6,066 nt of DNA from DASPTB01 sp035623615 (GCA_035623615.1 DASPTB010000157.1:1-6066); one strand, 5' to 3'. Positions 1-6,000 are shown, counted from the first letter of the stretch. Numbers and translations are program-made. Notes: a model not told the origin generated them from the letters alone.

Positions 1-565
1 GGCCGGAACCGTCAGGGTCGCCGGCCATCAGCCGCGCCCCGGCCTCGACGTGGGCCTCTGCCCGCAGGAGCCAGAGTCGATCCTGTTCGCAGACACGGTG
101 GCCGACGAAGTCGCGGTCACCCTCCGGGCGCGGGGCCGGGACATGGCGACGGTGACGGCCGTCCTGGCGGAGTTCGGCCTCGAACGGCTCGCCGCGGCGC
201 ATCCCCGCGACCTGTCCGCAGGGCAACGGCTGCTGGTCGCGACCGCGGCGACCGCGGCGGGCGGGGCGCCGGTGCTGCTCCTGGACGAGCCCACGCGCGG
301 CCTCGACCAAGAGGTCAAGGCCGCGCTCGCGCGCTCGCTCCGCTCGCGCGCCGAGCGCGGCGAGTGCGTCCTGCTCGCCACGCACGACGTGGAACTCGCC
401 GCCGCCGTGGCGACGCGCGCCGTGGTCCTCGCCGGCGGCGAGGTCATCGCCGACGGCACGCCCGGCGAGGTGCTCGGCGACTCGCACGTGTTCGCGCCGC
501 AGATGACCCGGGCGTTCGGACCGGGGTGGCTCACCCCCGAGCAGGTCGCGGCGGCGCTGTCGTGA
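1..565 (+). CDS. ECF transporter ATP-binding subunit (C-terminal part)
   Basis: ABC ATPase of an energy-coupling-factor importer; it hydrolyses ATP in the cytoplasm to drive vitamin or metal uptake through EcfT and an S component. The frame is open from base 2, so the gene is cut by the window edge and the Walker A motif lies outside. In the 187 visible residues one reads, in order, a Q-loop (PQEPE, Gln22), an ABC signature (LSAGQ, 71-75), Walker B (VLLLDEP, catalytic Glu96), a D-loop (GLD, 100-102) and the switch His128 (ATHD). The C-terminal tail (FAPQMTRAF, then WLTPEQVAAAL) resembles the tail I associate with actinobacterial ECF ATPases, some of which are fused double-ATPase proteins. Whether this one is a fusion cannot be seen here. 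The stop overlaps the GTG start of the next gene by 4 bp, indicating one operon. Family assignment is firm; substrate is unknown. Confidence 0.93.
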   Translation, partial: AGTVRVAGHQPRPGLDVGLCPQEPESILFADTVADEVAVTLRARGRDMATVTAVLAEFGLERLAAAHPRDLSAGQRLLVATAATAAGGAPVLLLDEPTRGLDQEVKAALARSLRSRAERGECVLLATHDVELAAAVATRAVVLAGGEVIADGTPGEVLGDSHVFAPQMTRAFGPGWLTPEQVAAALS

Positions 566-1374
566 GCGCCGCAGCGACTTCACCGAGGACCACCCATTCC
601 GCGCCGCCCCTGCGCGTCGCCGGGCTGGTCGCGGTAAACGTCGTCGGGGCGCTGGCGTTCCTGTGGCCGTTCGTCGTGACACTGACGCCGGGACGCGATG
701 CGAGCCACCGAGTCGACGCGCCGCTGGTCCTGTGCCTCCTCCTCCTGGGGATCGGCGGCGTCCTCTTCGTCGAGTTGGGACGCGGCGGGCTCGGTCCCAA
801 GGCGGTCGCGCTCCTGGGGGTGCTGGGCGCGGCGATGGTGGCGCTGCGGCTCCCCGGGTTCGTCGCCGGCTTCAGCGCGTTGTTCATCGTGGTGCTCGTC
901 GGGGGGAACAGCTTCGGCCCCGGCTTCGGGTTCCTGCTCGGTGCCGTGGGGATGTTCGCGAGCGGCCTGTTCGTCGGGGGCCTGGGTCCCTGGCTTCCTT
1001 TCCAGATGGTGGCGGTGGGCTGGGTCGGGCTCGGCGCGGGCCTGCTGCCCACCCGCCCGTGGCGCACCCGCCTTCTCACGCTCGCCGCGTACGGGTTCGT
1101 CACCGGCTATCTCTTCGGCGCGGTGATGAACCTGTGGTCGTGGCCGTTCGTGACCGCCGGGAGCGCCGTGTCCTGGTCGCCCGCCGCGAGCCCCGCCGTC
1201 AACCTCCGCCACTACCTCACTTACTACATGGCCACCTCGTTCGCCTGGGACACGTTCCGGGCGGTCGGGAACGCGGTCCTGGTCCTCGTCGCCGGGCGCC
1301 CACTCCTGGGCGCGCTCGATCGCGCCGCTCGGCGGATGCGCCTCGACGGCGACGTGTGGCGCGAACGCTCATGA
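562..1374 (+). CDS. ECF transporter substrate-specific (S) component, membrane protein
   Basis: Predicted 270-residue integral membrane protein that would bind the substrate and dock on the EcfA/EcfT module. The start chosen is GTG 562, which shares GTGA with the stop of the ATPase gene; the open frame runs further upstream, but only as a shadow of that gene. Hydrophobic segments lie at about residues 19-41, 54-71, 80-96, 100-114, 122-140, 145-163, 170-190 and 232-248. A Gly-rich core (GNSFGPGFGF, 115-124; then GGLGPWLPFQM, 139-149) and an aromatic patch NLWSWPF (190-196) are typical of actinobacterial S components encoded beside EcfA and EcfT. The C-terminus is basic, as expected for a cytoplasmic tail. 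Members of this group have been predicted to carry cobalamin or thiamin-related precursors, but nothing in this window (no riboswitch, no pathway gene) decides the substrate. Translational coupling to the ATPase is likely, as no strong Shine-Dalgarno precedes the GTG. Confidence 0.85.
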   Translation: MSAAATSPRTTHSAPPLRVAGLVAVNVVGALAFLWPFVVTLTPGRDASHRVDAPLVLCLLLLGIGGVLFVELGRGGLGPKAVALLGVLGAAMVALRLPGFVAGFSALFIVVLVGGNSFGPGFGFLLGAVGMFASGLFVGGLGPWLPFQMVAVGWVGLGAGLLPTRPWRTRLLTLAAYGFVTGYLFGAVMNLWSWPFVTAGSAVSWSPAASPAVNLRHYLTYYMATSFAWDTFRAVGNAVLVLVAGRPLLGALDRAARRMRLDGDVWRERS

Positions 1375-1382
1375 CGTCGTCG

Positions 1383-1394
1383 GCCCGGTCGGGC
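1383..1394. terminator. small hairpin between convergent genes
   Basis: GCCCG and CGGGC flank a 2-nt GT (or a 4-bp stem with a 4-nt loop). It fills most of the 24-bp gap between the stops of the S-component gene and the peroxiredoxin gene. The stem is short and no T-run follows on either strand, so a terminator role is only suggested by position. Confidence 0.25.
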
Positions 1395-1398
1395 TTCG

Positions 1399-1851
1399 TC
1401 AGGACGCCCCGCGCAGGGCCTCGAGCGCGAGGTTCGCGTGGGCCCGCATGTTGAGCTCGCTGCGGATCACCCGAAGGATCCTGCGGTCTCGGCCGATCAC
1501 GAACGTGGTTCGCTTCGTCGGCGCGAGCCCGAAGCGGCGTTGCACGCCGAACGCGCGTGCGACGGCGCCGTCCCGGTCCGACAGCAGCGGGAAGTCGAAG
1601 GCGTTCTGTTCGGAGAAGCGCCGCTGCTTGTCGATCGCATCGCGGCTGATCCCGACCCGTTGGGCCTCCACTTCGCGGAAGTCGGCGGCCAGGTCCCGGA
1701 AGTGGCGGCATTCCGCCGTGCAGCCCATCGTCATGGCGGCCGGGTAGAAGAACAGGACGACCGGCCCCCCGGACAGGAAGTCGCCGAGGCGCCGGAGCGT
1801 TCCCGTCTCGTCGGGGAGCTCGAAATCGCGCGCGAGGTCGCCGGTCTTCAC
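1399..1851 (-). CDS. bcp: Bcp/AhpC-TSA family peroxiredoxin
   Basis: Cytoplasmic thiol peroxidase of 150 residues that would reduce H2O2 or organic hydroperoxides with electrons from thioredoxin or a similar thiol donor. The length and sequence fit the Bcp/PrxQ class and recall mycobacterial BcpB. Visible features are the N-terminal DFELPDETG (9-17), the strand VVLFFYP, the active-site motif P37-xxx-T41-xx-C44 with peroxidatic Cys44, and the conserved Arg114 (PTKRTTFVI). The only other cysteine is Cys48, four residues after Cys44; in two-cysteine Bcp proteins such as E. coli Bcp the resolving cysteine is five residues after, and here that position is Arg49. The start is GTG 1851, chosen because the family's N-terminus begins there (VKTGD); the frame stays open upstream but that part is a shadow of the neighbour. 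No convincing Shine-Dalgarno precedes it. It lies 34 bp after the VOC gene on the same strand, probably in one transcript. Confidence 0.92.
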   Translation of the reverse strand: MKTGDLARDFELPDETGTLRRLGDFLSGGPVVLFFYPAAMTMGCTAECRHFRDLAADFREVEAQRVGISRDAIDKQRRFSEQNAFDFPLLSDRDGAVARAFGVQRRFGLAPTKRTTFVIGRDRRILRVIRSELNMRAHANLALEALRGAS

Positions 1852-1885
1852 CCGACAGCGAGGCTGGCGCGAGATCGCACTTCGA

Positions 1886-2290
1886 TCAGCCGACCCGCTC
1901 GGAACGCGCCTGGCTGAGCCCGAACTCGTTGCCGTCGGGATCCTTGAACTGAGCCCAGATCCCCCAGCCCTGTTCGGTCGGCTCCTGGGTGAACTCGACG
2001 CCCGCGGCTTTGAGCGCCTCGTACGTTCCGCCGATGTCCTCGGTGTTCCACATGACGTTCGAGAAGCCGCCCACGCGGTCCTCCATGCCCGGCGGCGTGT
2101 ACAGGACGAAGTGCGTGTCCGCTCCCTTCGGGGCCACCACGATCCATCGCTTGTCCTCGTGTCCGGGCGGCCCCATCTCGCCCATCGGCGTATCCTGCAG
2201 CACCTCGAACCCGAGCGCGTCCCGATAGAACGCAAGCGCCCGATCCTGATCGGTGACGTAGATCCCGACGGAACGTGCCCTGGTGATCAT
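1886..2290 (-). CDS. VOC (glyoxalase/bleomycin-resistance/dioxygenase fold) protein
   Basis: A single-domain vicinal-oxygen-chelate protein of 134 residues with two beta-alpha-beta-beta-beta modules. The first module reads VGIYVTD, then ALAFYRDALGFEV (about 8-30); the second reads NVMWNTEDI, then EALKAAGVEF and the closing DPDGNEFGLSQ (117-127). The start is ATG 2290, with GGAGG five bases upstream; an in-frame ATG at 2353 has no such site and would add a tail outside the fold. Compared with E. coli glyoxalase I, the first metal His is Ser7, the second-module His is Asn78, no Glu lies in the strand around 61-65, and the last Glu is Gly124. I infer that it does not bind metal in the usual way, so glyoxalase or dioxygenase activity should not be assumed. 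It is the first gene of the pair with the peroxiredoxin, which hints at a stress or detoxification setting. The true substrate is unknown. Confidence 0.88.
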   Translation of the reverse strand: MITRARSVGIYVTDQDRALAFYRDALGFEVLQDTPMGEMGPPGHEDKRWIVVAPKGADTHFVLYTPPGMEDRVGGFSNVMWNTEDIGGTYEALKAAGVEFTQEPTEQGWGIWAQFKDPDGNEFGLSQARSERVG

Positions 2291-2295
2291 CGAGG

Positions 2296-2300
2296 CCTCC
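2296..2300 (-). promoter_or_regulatory. ribosome binding site of the VOC gene
   Basis: Read on the minus strand, GGAGG lies five bases before ATG 2290, inside a GGGAGGGAGG run. It decides the start in favour of ATG 2290 over the upstream in-frame ATG at 2353. Confidence 0.7.
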
Positions 2301-2383
2301 CTCCCGCGTGTTCGTCCAAATGGGAACCTACTCCGCGCGCCCGAAACCTGCATCGGTCCCTAGAGTCGAACAGAGGCGGCACC

Positions 2384-2388
2384 GGAGG
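2384..2388 (+). promoter_or_regulatory. ribosome binding site of the small membrane protein
   Basis: GGAGG at 2384-2388 overlaps the first candidate GTG (2388), lies five bases before GTG 2394 and eleven before GTG 2400. The five-base spacing matches that of the VOC and protease genes here, so 2394 is preferred. Confidence 0.6.
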
Positions 2389-2393
2389 TGCGC

Positions 2394-2603
2394 GTGCGAG
2401 TGACGCTGGTGATCGTGGGTGTGGTCCTGATCGCGGTGGGAGTGGTCTGGGTCCTGCAGGGGTCCGGCCACCTCGCGGGCAGCTTCATGACGGGCAGCCG
2501 CTTCTGGGAGTGGACCGGGGTGGTCGCCCTCGTGGCGGGTGTCGTTGCACTCGCCCGGGGCCTCTTCGGCTCCCGAACCCGGGGCGTCCCCGGAGGAACG
2601 TAA
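2394..2603 (+). CDS. small two-helix membrane protein, function unknown
   Basis: A 69-residue hydrophobic protein. Residues 3-22 form a first Val/Ile/Leu-rich membrane helix and residues 40-54 a second, joined by a loop reading LAGSFMTGSRFWEW (27-40); the tail is basic (RGLFGSRTRG). I recognise the overall pattern, a helix, then a loop with SFMTG and an aromatic FW, then a helix, as that of a common uncharacterised small membrane protein of actinobacteria. No catalytic or binding motif is visible and I assign no function. Three in-frame GTG codons (2388, 2394, 2400) compete as start; the spacing to GGAGG favours 2394, and using 2388 would give 71 residues. It diverges from the VOC gene across about 100 bp, so the two may share a regulatory region, but I see no convincing promoter hexamers there. 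Confidence 0.75.
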   Translation: MRVTLVIVGVVLIAVGVVWVLQGSGHLAGSFMTGSRFWEWTGVVALVAGVVALARGLFGSRTRGVPGGT

Positions 2604-2618
2604 CTTGGGTGCAGACGA

Positions 2619-2651
2619 CGGCGGGGGCCGTCCGAAGACGAGCCCCCGCCG
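2619..2651. terminator. strong hairpin between convergent genes, likely bidirectional terminator
   Basis: A perfect 10-bp inverted repeat (CGGCGGGGGC at 2619-2628, its complement at 2642-2651) encloses a 13-nt loop. It begins 15 bases after the stop of the small membrane protein and ends 18 bases before the stop of the protease on the other strand, so it could end both transcripts. There is no proper T-run on either side, which is common in GC-rich actinobacteria but leaves intrinsic termination unproven. Confidence 0.7.
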
Positions 2652-2669
2652 CACTCTGCTCGTTGCGTC

Positions 2670-4604
2670 TTACGGCTTCTTGTACGAGTCCAGGTATCTC
2701 ACGTTCGGGGAACCGATACCCGTGACGTCGTCCCAGCCGGGACCAGTGGTCAGGCTGGAGTCCTCGTCGAACGTCCGAACGCTGTACACGATCCCGTCGG
2801 TCGGATTGAGCAGGTTCGCGTAGTCCGGGCGGACGTTCGCTCCGGGAACGGAGAGGACGTCCGTGTACACATGCGGCTGGGTTCGTGCCAGATCGTAGAT
2901 CGCCGGATTGGCGAACCCGAGTCGCTCGCCGGCCGCCTGCGTGGCGTCTGCCTGCATCCCGGCGAAAAGCGGCGAGGCGACACTCGTCCCACCGACGCGG
3001 TAGGTGTCGTAGTGAGCCCCTTCCGGGAACGTCTGCGTCAGGCCGATCAGCATGCCGGTCGTGGTGTCGGCGTCCATTGCGACGTCCGGAACCGCTCGCC
3101 CGGGCGGAGCGTTCGTCGGCACGACACCCTCCTGATAGGAAGGACGGTTCGACAGTGTCGAGAAGCCACCGCCGGAGCCGGAGGTGAAGCCCAGCAAGTG
3201 CCACCCCTTGCCGCTGGGCTTGAGGGTGTACTTGACGACTCCCCAGCCCGTGACGGAGTCGAGCGTCCCGGCGATCCCGATCTGGGTGTTCGTGCCGCCC
3301 ACGGAGGTGACCCATGGGTCGCTCGTCGGGAACTCGGTCTGCTTCAGGCCCGTCAGCCCTTGGTCGTCGCCGTTGTCTCCCGACGAGAACATGAAGCCGA
3401 TGCCCTGCATCGCGCCCTGAAGGAAAACCTGCTCGTTGGCCCTGATCGAGCCGGTCGTCTCGAACATCGAGGGGCTGCCCCACGAATTGGTGACGATCGA
3501 GGCCTTGTTGTCGTCGACGACTCGAGCCATCGCGTCGAGAAGGTCACTGTTGCTGCACGACCGGGCGCCGTAGTAGATCACGTTGGCGTCGGGCGCCATT
3601 CCGTGGACGGCCTCCACGTCAAGGGATTCCTCGCCGTACCACCCGCTCGCGTCGCACACTCGACCGAGGCGGTACGGCTCGGAGGGGAACGACTGGGAGA
3701 ACTGGCCGGTCCCGAACGCGCCGTCCCCGTTGTCCGTCGCGTACCGGTTGGCGTCCTCGAGGACCGTCGGCGACGCGTACGCGTCCGTGATCGCCACCGT
3801 CGCGCCGGCGCCCGTCAGCCGGCTGTCGTCGACTCCGTAGGCGGAGCGGAACTGGCTCGGCACATAGCCGCAGATCGCGTACGGAAGAACCTGACCCTCG
3901 AACTTGGGAAGCTTGGTCTGGTTGTCGGCCTGGAACCTCGCCTTGATCTGTCCGTACCAGAGCGAGCACGGCCGGGCGTTGTGGAAACCGGGGGGAGGCG
4001 GGAATGGTGACGCGCCGTTCGGCTTCATCAGCTGCGGCCCGTTGTCGAGACCCGTTACGCCGAGCACCGAGCCCGCCACGGATGCGGGCACCGAGATGTC
4101 GGTGGTCGGAGAACGCGCCGCCTTTCCTTGCACCGAGTACATGGCGAGGTGCGCCCCGAACGCGCTCTGGGCGTCGGCCACCGATCCCGCCGCGGAGACG
4201 TAGCGGTTCCCGAAGGCGACGCCCGTGACGCGAAGACCGGAAGCACGAAGCCACGAGGAGACCGAGGCGACCTCAGCGCTCGTCGGACCGTACTGTGCGC
4301 GGTACTGCGCCGGCGTGACGAAGCGCCGGTACTGGGCGCTGCCCGGCGTGGAGACGGCGAGCACGGCCCGCTCGAGCGCGGCCTGCCCGCCCCTCGGCGC
4401 CAGGTAGACGCGAACGCCGACCTTCCCGCTTGTGGCGGCCGCACCGACGACGCGAGCGTGGGAAGCCCAGGTCGGCCGGCTTCCGCGCAGTGTCACGCGC
4501 CCTTGCGCCGAGCTCGTCCCCGTCAGCCACGGGGCGACCAGCATTGCCACAGTCAGCGCTGATACGCCGACCGAGGCGACAACTCCTCGGACGTTGGTTC
4601 TCAT
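2670..4604 (-). CDS. secreted S53 family (sedolisin/kumamolisin-like) serine-carboxyl protease
   Basis: A 644-residue exported endopeptidase precursor, within the usual range for prosedolisins. Residues 1-33 form a Sec signal peptide (Arg near the N-terminus, hydrophobic 8-26, likely cut after SSA at 33). Residues about 40-185 are the pro-kumamolisin activation domain (for example QYRRFVTPAQY, 91-101), which is removed on activation. The catalytic domain follows from about 250 (GYVPSQFRSAYGV). The S53 catalytic set is complete: Glu325 and Asp329 in GEESLDVE, Asp410 in SSGDNG for the oxyanion hole, and Ser541 in GGTSVASP. The calcium-site elements are Asp582-Val583 and GWDDVTGIGSP (623-633), separated by 43 residues. 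The four cysteines (213, 245, 317, 350) could form two disulfides. The start at ATG 4604 has GGAGG five bases upstream and directly precedes the signal peptide; the open frame extends 27 codons further without such support. Known S53 enzymes mostly work at acid pH, so acid proteolysis outside the cell is inferred. Confidence 0.96.
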   Translation of the reverse strand: MRTNVRGVVASVGVSALTVAMLVAPWLTGTSSAQGRVTLRGSRPTWASHARVVGAAATSGKVGVRVYLAPRGGQAALERAVLAVSTPGSAQYRRFVTPAQYRAQYGPTSAEVASVSSWLRASGLRVTGVAFGNRYVSAAGSVADAQSAFGAHLAMYSVQGKAARSPTTDISVPASVAGSVLGVTGLDNGPQLMKPNGASPFPPPPGFHNARPCSLWYGQIKARFQADNQTKLPKFEGQVLPYAICGYVPSQFRSAYGVDDSRLTGAGATVAITDAYASPTVLEDANRYATDNGDGAFGTGQFSQSFPSEPYRLGRVCDASGWYGEESLDVEAVHGMAPDANVIYYGARSCSNSDLLDAMARVVDDNKASIVTNSWGSPSMFETTGSIRANEQVFLQGAMQGIGFMFSSGDNGDDQGLTGLKQTEFPTSDPWVTSVGGTNTQIGIAGTLDSVTGWGVVKYTLKPSGKGWHLLGFTSGSGGGFSTLSNRPSYQEGVVPTNAPPGRAVPDVAMDADTTTGMLIGLTQTFPEGAHYDTYRVGGTSVASPLFAGMQADATQAAGERLGFANPAIYDLARTQPHVYTDVLSVPGANVRPDYANLLNPTDGIVYSVRTFDEDSSLTTGPGWDDVTGIGSPNVRYLDSYKKP

Positions 4605-4609
4605 CCCCA

Positions 4610-4614
4610 CCTCC
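4610..4614 (-). promoter_or_regulatory. ribosome binding site of the S53 protease
   Basis: On the minus strand GGAGG lies five bases before ATG 4604, in a GGGGAGGTGGGG context. It fixes the start immediately before the signal peptide. Confidence 0.75.
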
Positions 4615-4686
4615 CCGCGGCGGATCGGGCCGCCGCACCCGGTTACGCGCGCGCGCGAAGCATCGCGCGGCCCATGTGGAGGCACG

Positions 4687-4716
4687 AGTGTGATGACTCA
4701 CGGTTCGGAATGTCAA
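4687..4716 (-). promoter_or_regulatory. candidate promoter of the S53 protease
   Basis: On the minus strand an exact TTGACA (4716-4711) is followed after 17-18 bases by TCACAC or CACACT (around 4693-4687), a weak -10 match. The stretch around the -35 (about 4695-4735) is clearly richer in A and T than its surroundings. A GTGA/TCAC inverted repeat (4690-4701 on the plus strand) sits in the spacer and -10 region and could bind a regulator. Transcription from here would leave a leader of roughly 75-80 bases before the protease start. The -35 is seen directly; promoter activity is inferred. Confidence 0.4.
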
Positions 4717-4772
4717 TAAGGATTTCGGCCGATCCGCCATTTCCCCGGTACTTCACGGGCGGGTTCGTGCGC

Positions 4773-5894
4773 CTACGTGAGCCGGAAGTCGGAGAGGAAC
4801 GTCGACGCCGCCCCGTCCGGGGCGCCCGACACGGCCGGGTTGTTCGGCAGGAAGGAGAGACCGAGCAGCGTCTCGATCGCCTGCAGCACGTCGTAGTGGT
4901 TGTACGCCGTCGCCGACCGGGCGGCCGCCGGGGTACGAGCGCTCACGACGATGTCGGCGATCCAGCAACTTGGCTTCCCGGACGCTTTCCCCGGGGTCGT
5001 CTCGGCCCAGCACGCCTCCGGCTCCGTCTCGTCCGAGCCCCGCCCCTCGTCCCACGTGACGAGCAGGAGCGTGTTCCCCGCCATGTAGTCGGGGCTCGCC
5101 ACGATCAGCCCGACCCACGTCTGCAGGAACTGATCGGCGTTCGTGTACAGCCCGGTTCCGGAACACGTGCCCTTCTGTCCGTGGAGGTCGTGGCATACGT
5201 CCGGCACCACGAGCGAGAACGCCGGCAGGTTTCCGCCGCCGGCGCCGTACAGCGCCGTGTAGAGGTTGTTCCCCGTTCCGGCAGAGGGGCTTCCGAGCGG
5301 GACGTCGTCCGTCTGGCAGGAATCGTCGGACGACCCTCCCCGCCCGTTGACGTCGTCGAAGTAGGGGGCAGCCGTATGCCGCACGTAGTACGACCCGCTG
5401 TTGTTGGGGTCGCAGGGCGTCGGCATCGACTGCGCGTAGACGCCCCATGTCCTTCCCGCCTGGTCGATCTGGTGGAACAAGCTCTCCTGCGACTGCGGGT
5501 AGTTGCCGGGGCCGCCGTCGCGGGACCAGGCCTTCCCCTGCACCTGTCCCGAGACGAGCCCCAGGTAGTTCCCCGTGGAGGGGTGGGTCAAGTTATGCGC
5601 ATTGGTCGCCAGGCCGCACGCGTTCGCGAGCGACTTGAGATACGGCATCGACGCCTTCTTCACGATCGTCTCGGACTCGTTCTCCTCGACGATGACGATG
5701 ACGTGGGTGATGGCGGCCGAGGACGACCCCGTGCACGGTCCGGTCGCCGTTTTCCTCGCCGACTCACCGCGGGTGGGCACCGCGGGGCTCGCGAGGGCGC
5801 CCGAGGACCAGCCCGCGGTCACGCCGTCGATCAGCGCGAGACAGGTGACCAGGGTGAGCCCGAGAGCTCCCGGACGATTCCGGCCAGCGCGCAA
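4773..5894 (-). CDS. secreted phosphoesterase / SapM-like acid phosphatase
   Basis: A 373-residue exported enzyme of the phosphoesterase family (PF04185; alkaline-phosphatase-like fold, the group with phospholipase C, AcpA and mycobacterial SapM). The N-terminus has Arg residues, a hydrophobic stretch (9-27) and a possible signal-peptidase site after ALA (35). Family motifs appear in order: VIVIVEENES (65-74) with metal ligands Glu71 and Asn72; THPSTGNYLGLVSG (103-116), where Ser106 is the likely nucleophile and Asn109 is conserved; PDVCHDLHG (231-239); LLVTWDEG (277-284) with Asp282 and Glu283; and YNHYDVLQAIE (331-341). Order and spacing match SapM well. Eight cysteines remain after the signal peptide, so several disulfides are likely. 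The start is TTG 5894, with GGAGG six bases upstream and the signal peptide directly after it; no better start is seen. It probably releases phosphate from organic esters outside the cell, but a phospholipid substrate is also possible. It lies upstream of the protease on the same strand, 168 bp away. Confidence 0.93.
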   Translation of the reverse strand: MRAGRNRPGALGLTLVTCLALIDGVTAGWSSGALASPAVPTRGESARKTATGPCTGSSSAAITHVIVIVEENESETIVKKASMPYLKSLANACGLATNAHNLTHPSTGNYLGLVSGQVQGKAWSRDGGPGNYPQSQESLFHQIDQAGRTWGVYAQSMPTPCDPNNSGSYYVRHTAAPYFDDVNGRGGSSDDSCQTDDVPLGSPSAGTGNNLYTALYGAGGGNLPAFSLVVPDVCHDLHGQKGTCSGTGLYTNADQFLQTWVGLIVASPDYMAGNTLLLVTWDEGRGSDETEPEACWAETTPGKASGKPSCWIADIVVSARTPAAARSATAYNHYDVLQAIETLLGLSFLPNNPAVSGAPDGAASTFLSDFRLT

Positions 5895-5900
5895 ACGGCT

Positions 5901-5905
5901 CCTCC
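5901..5905 (-). promoter_or_regulatory. ribosome binding site of the phosphoesterase
   Basis: GGAGG on the minus strand lies six bases before TTG 5894, within GGGAGGAG. It is the main support for the rare TTG start. Confidence 0.65.
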
Positions 5906-5959
5906 CGTGCGACGGCTCGATCAGCGGACCCTACCCCGGCCGACCGCGCCGGCGCACCG

Positions 5960-5979
5960 GCCGAACGGCGGAGTTCGGC
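5960..5979. repeat. 7-bp inverted repeat upstream of the phosphoesterase
   Basis: GCCGAAC at 5960-5966 and GTTCGGC at 5973-5979 enclose six bases. It lies about 65 bases upstream of the phosphoesterase start and could be an operator, a leader hairpin or a second terminator stem for the gene entering from the window's end. No T-run follows. Short GC-rich inverted repeats arise easily by chance in DNA of this composition. Confidence 0.35.
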
Positions 5980-6000
5980 GCCTTCGTCACCCGAAGAATC

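Noticed and set aside
28..534. Minus-strand open frame of 168 codons opposite the ATPase
   Set aside because: Its Ser/Arg/Ala-rich product has no recognisable fold, and the opposite strand carries clear ABC ATPase motifs; it is a GC-rich shadow.
364..561. N-terminal extension of the S-component frame
   Set aside because: The translation is Arg-rich and lies inside the ATPase gene; GTG 562 with the GTGA overlap is a far better start.
580..1212. Long minus-strand frame opposite the S component
   Set aside because: Glu/Arg/His-rich with no domain pattern, while the plus strand encodes a coherent membrane protein.
1852..2235. Upstream extension of the peroxiredoxin frame
   Set aside because: It lies across the VOC gene in another frame and is Arg/Ser-rich; the family N-terminus begins at GTG 1851.
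2311..2390. Promoter hexamers between the VOC gene and the small membrane protein gene
   Set aside because: TAGAGT (plus, 2361-2366) and TAGGTT (minus, 2330-2325) resemble -10 boxes but neither has a credible -35 at the right distance.
2871..4010. Plus-strand frame of 379 codons opposite the protease
   Set aside because: Arg/Gly/Val-rich without any known motif; the minus strand has the full S53 catalytic set and a signal peptide.
4753..5448. Minus-strand frame in a different phase inside the phosphoesterase
   Set aside because: Arg-rich translation with no motifs; it overlaps the phosphoesterase gene, whose motifs are unambiguous.
5838..5843. Possible lipobox (LVTC) in the phosphoesterase signal peptide
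   Set aside because: Thr before the Cys does not fit the usual Gly/Ala/Ser, and a conventional signal-peptidase site follows after ALA at residue 35.
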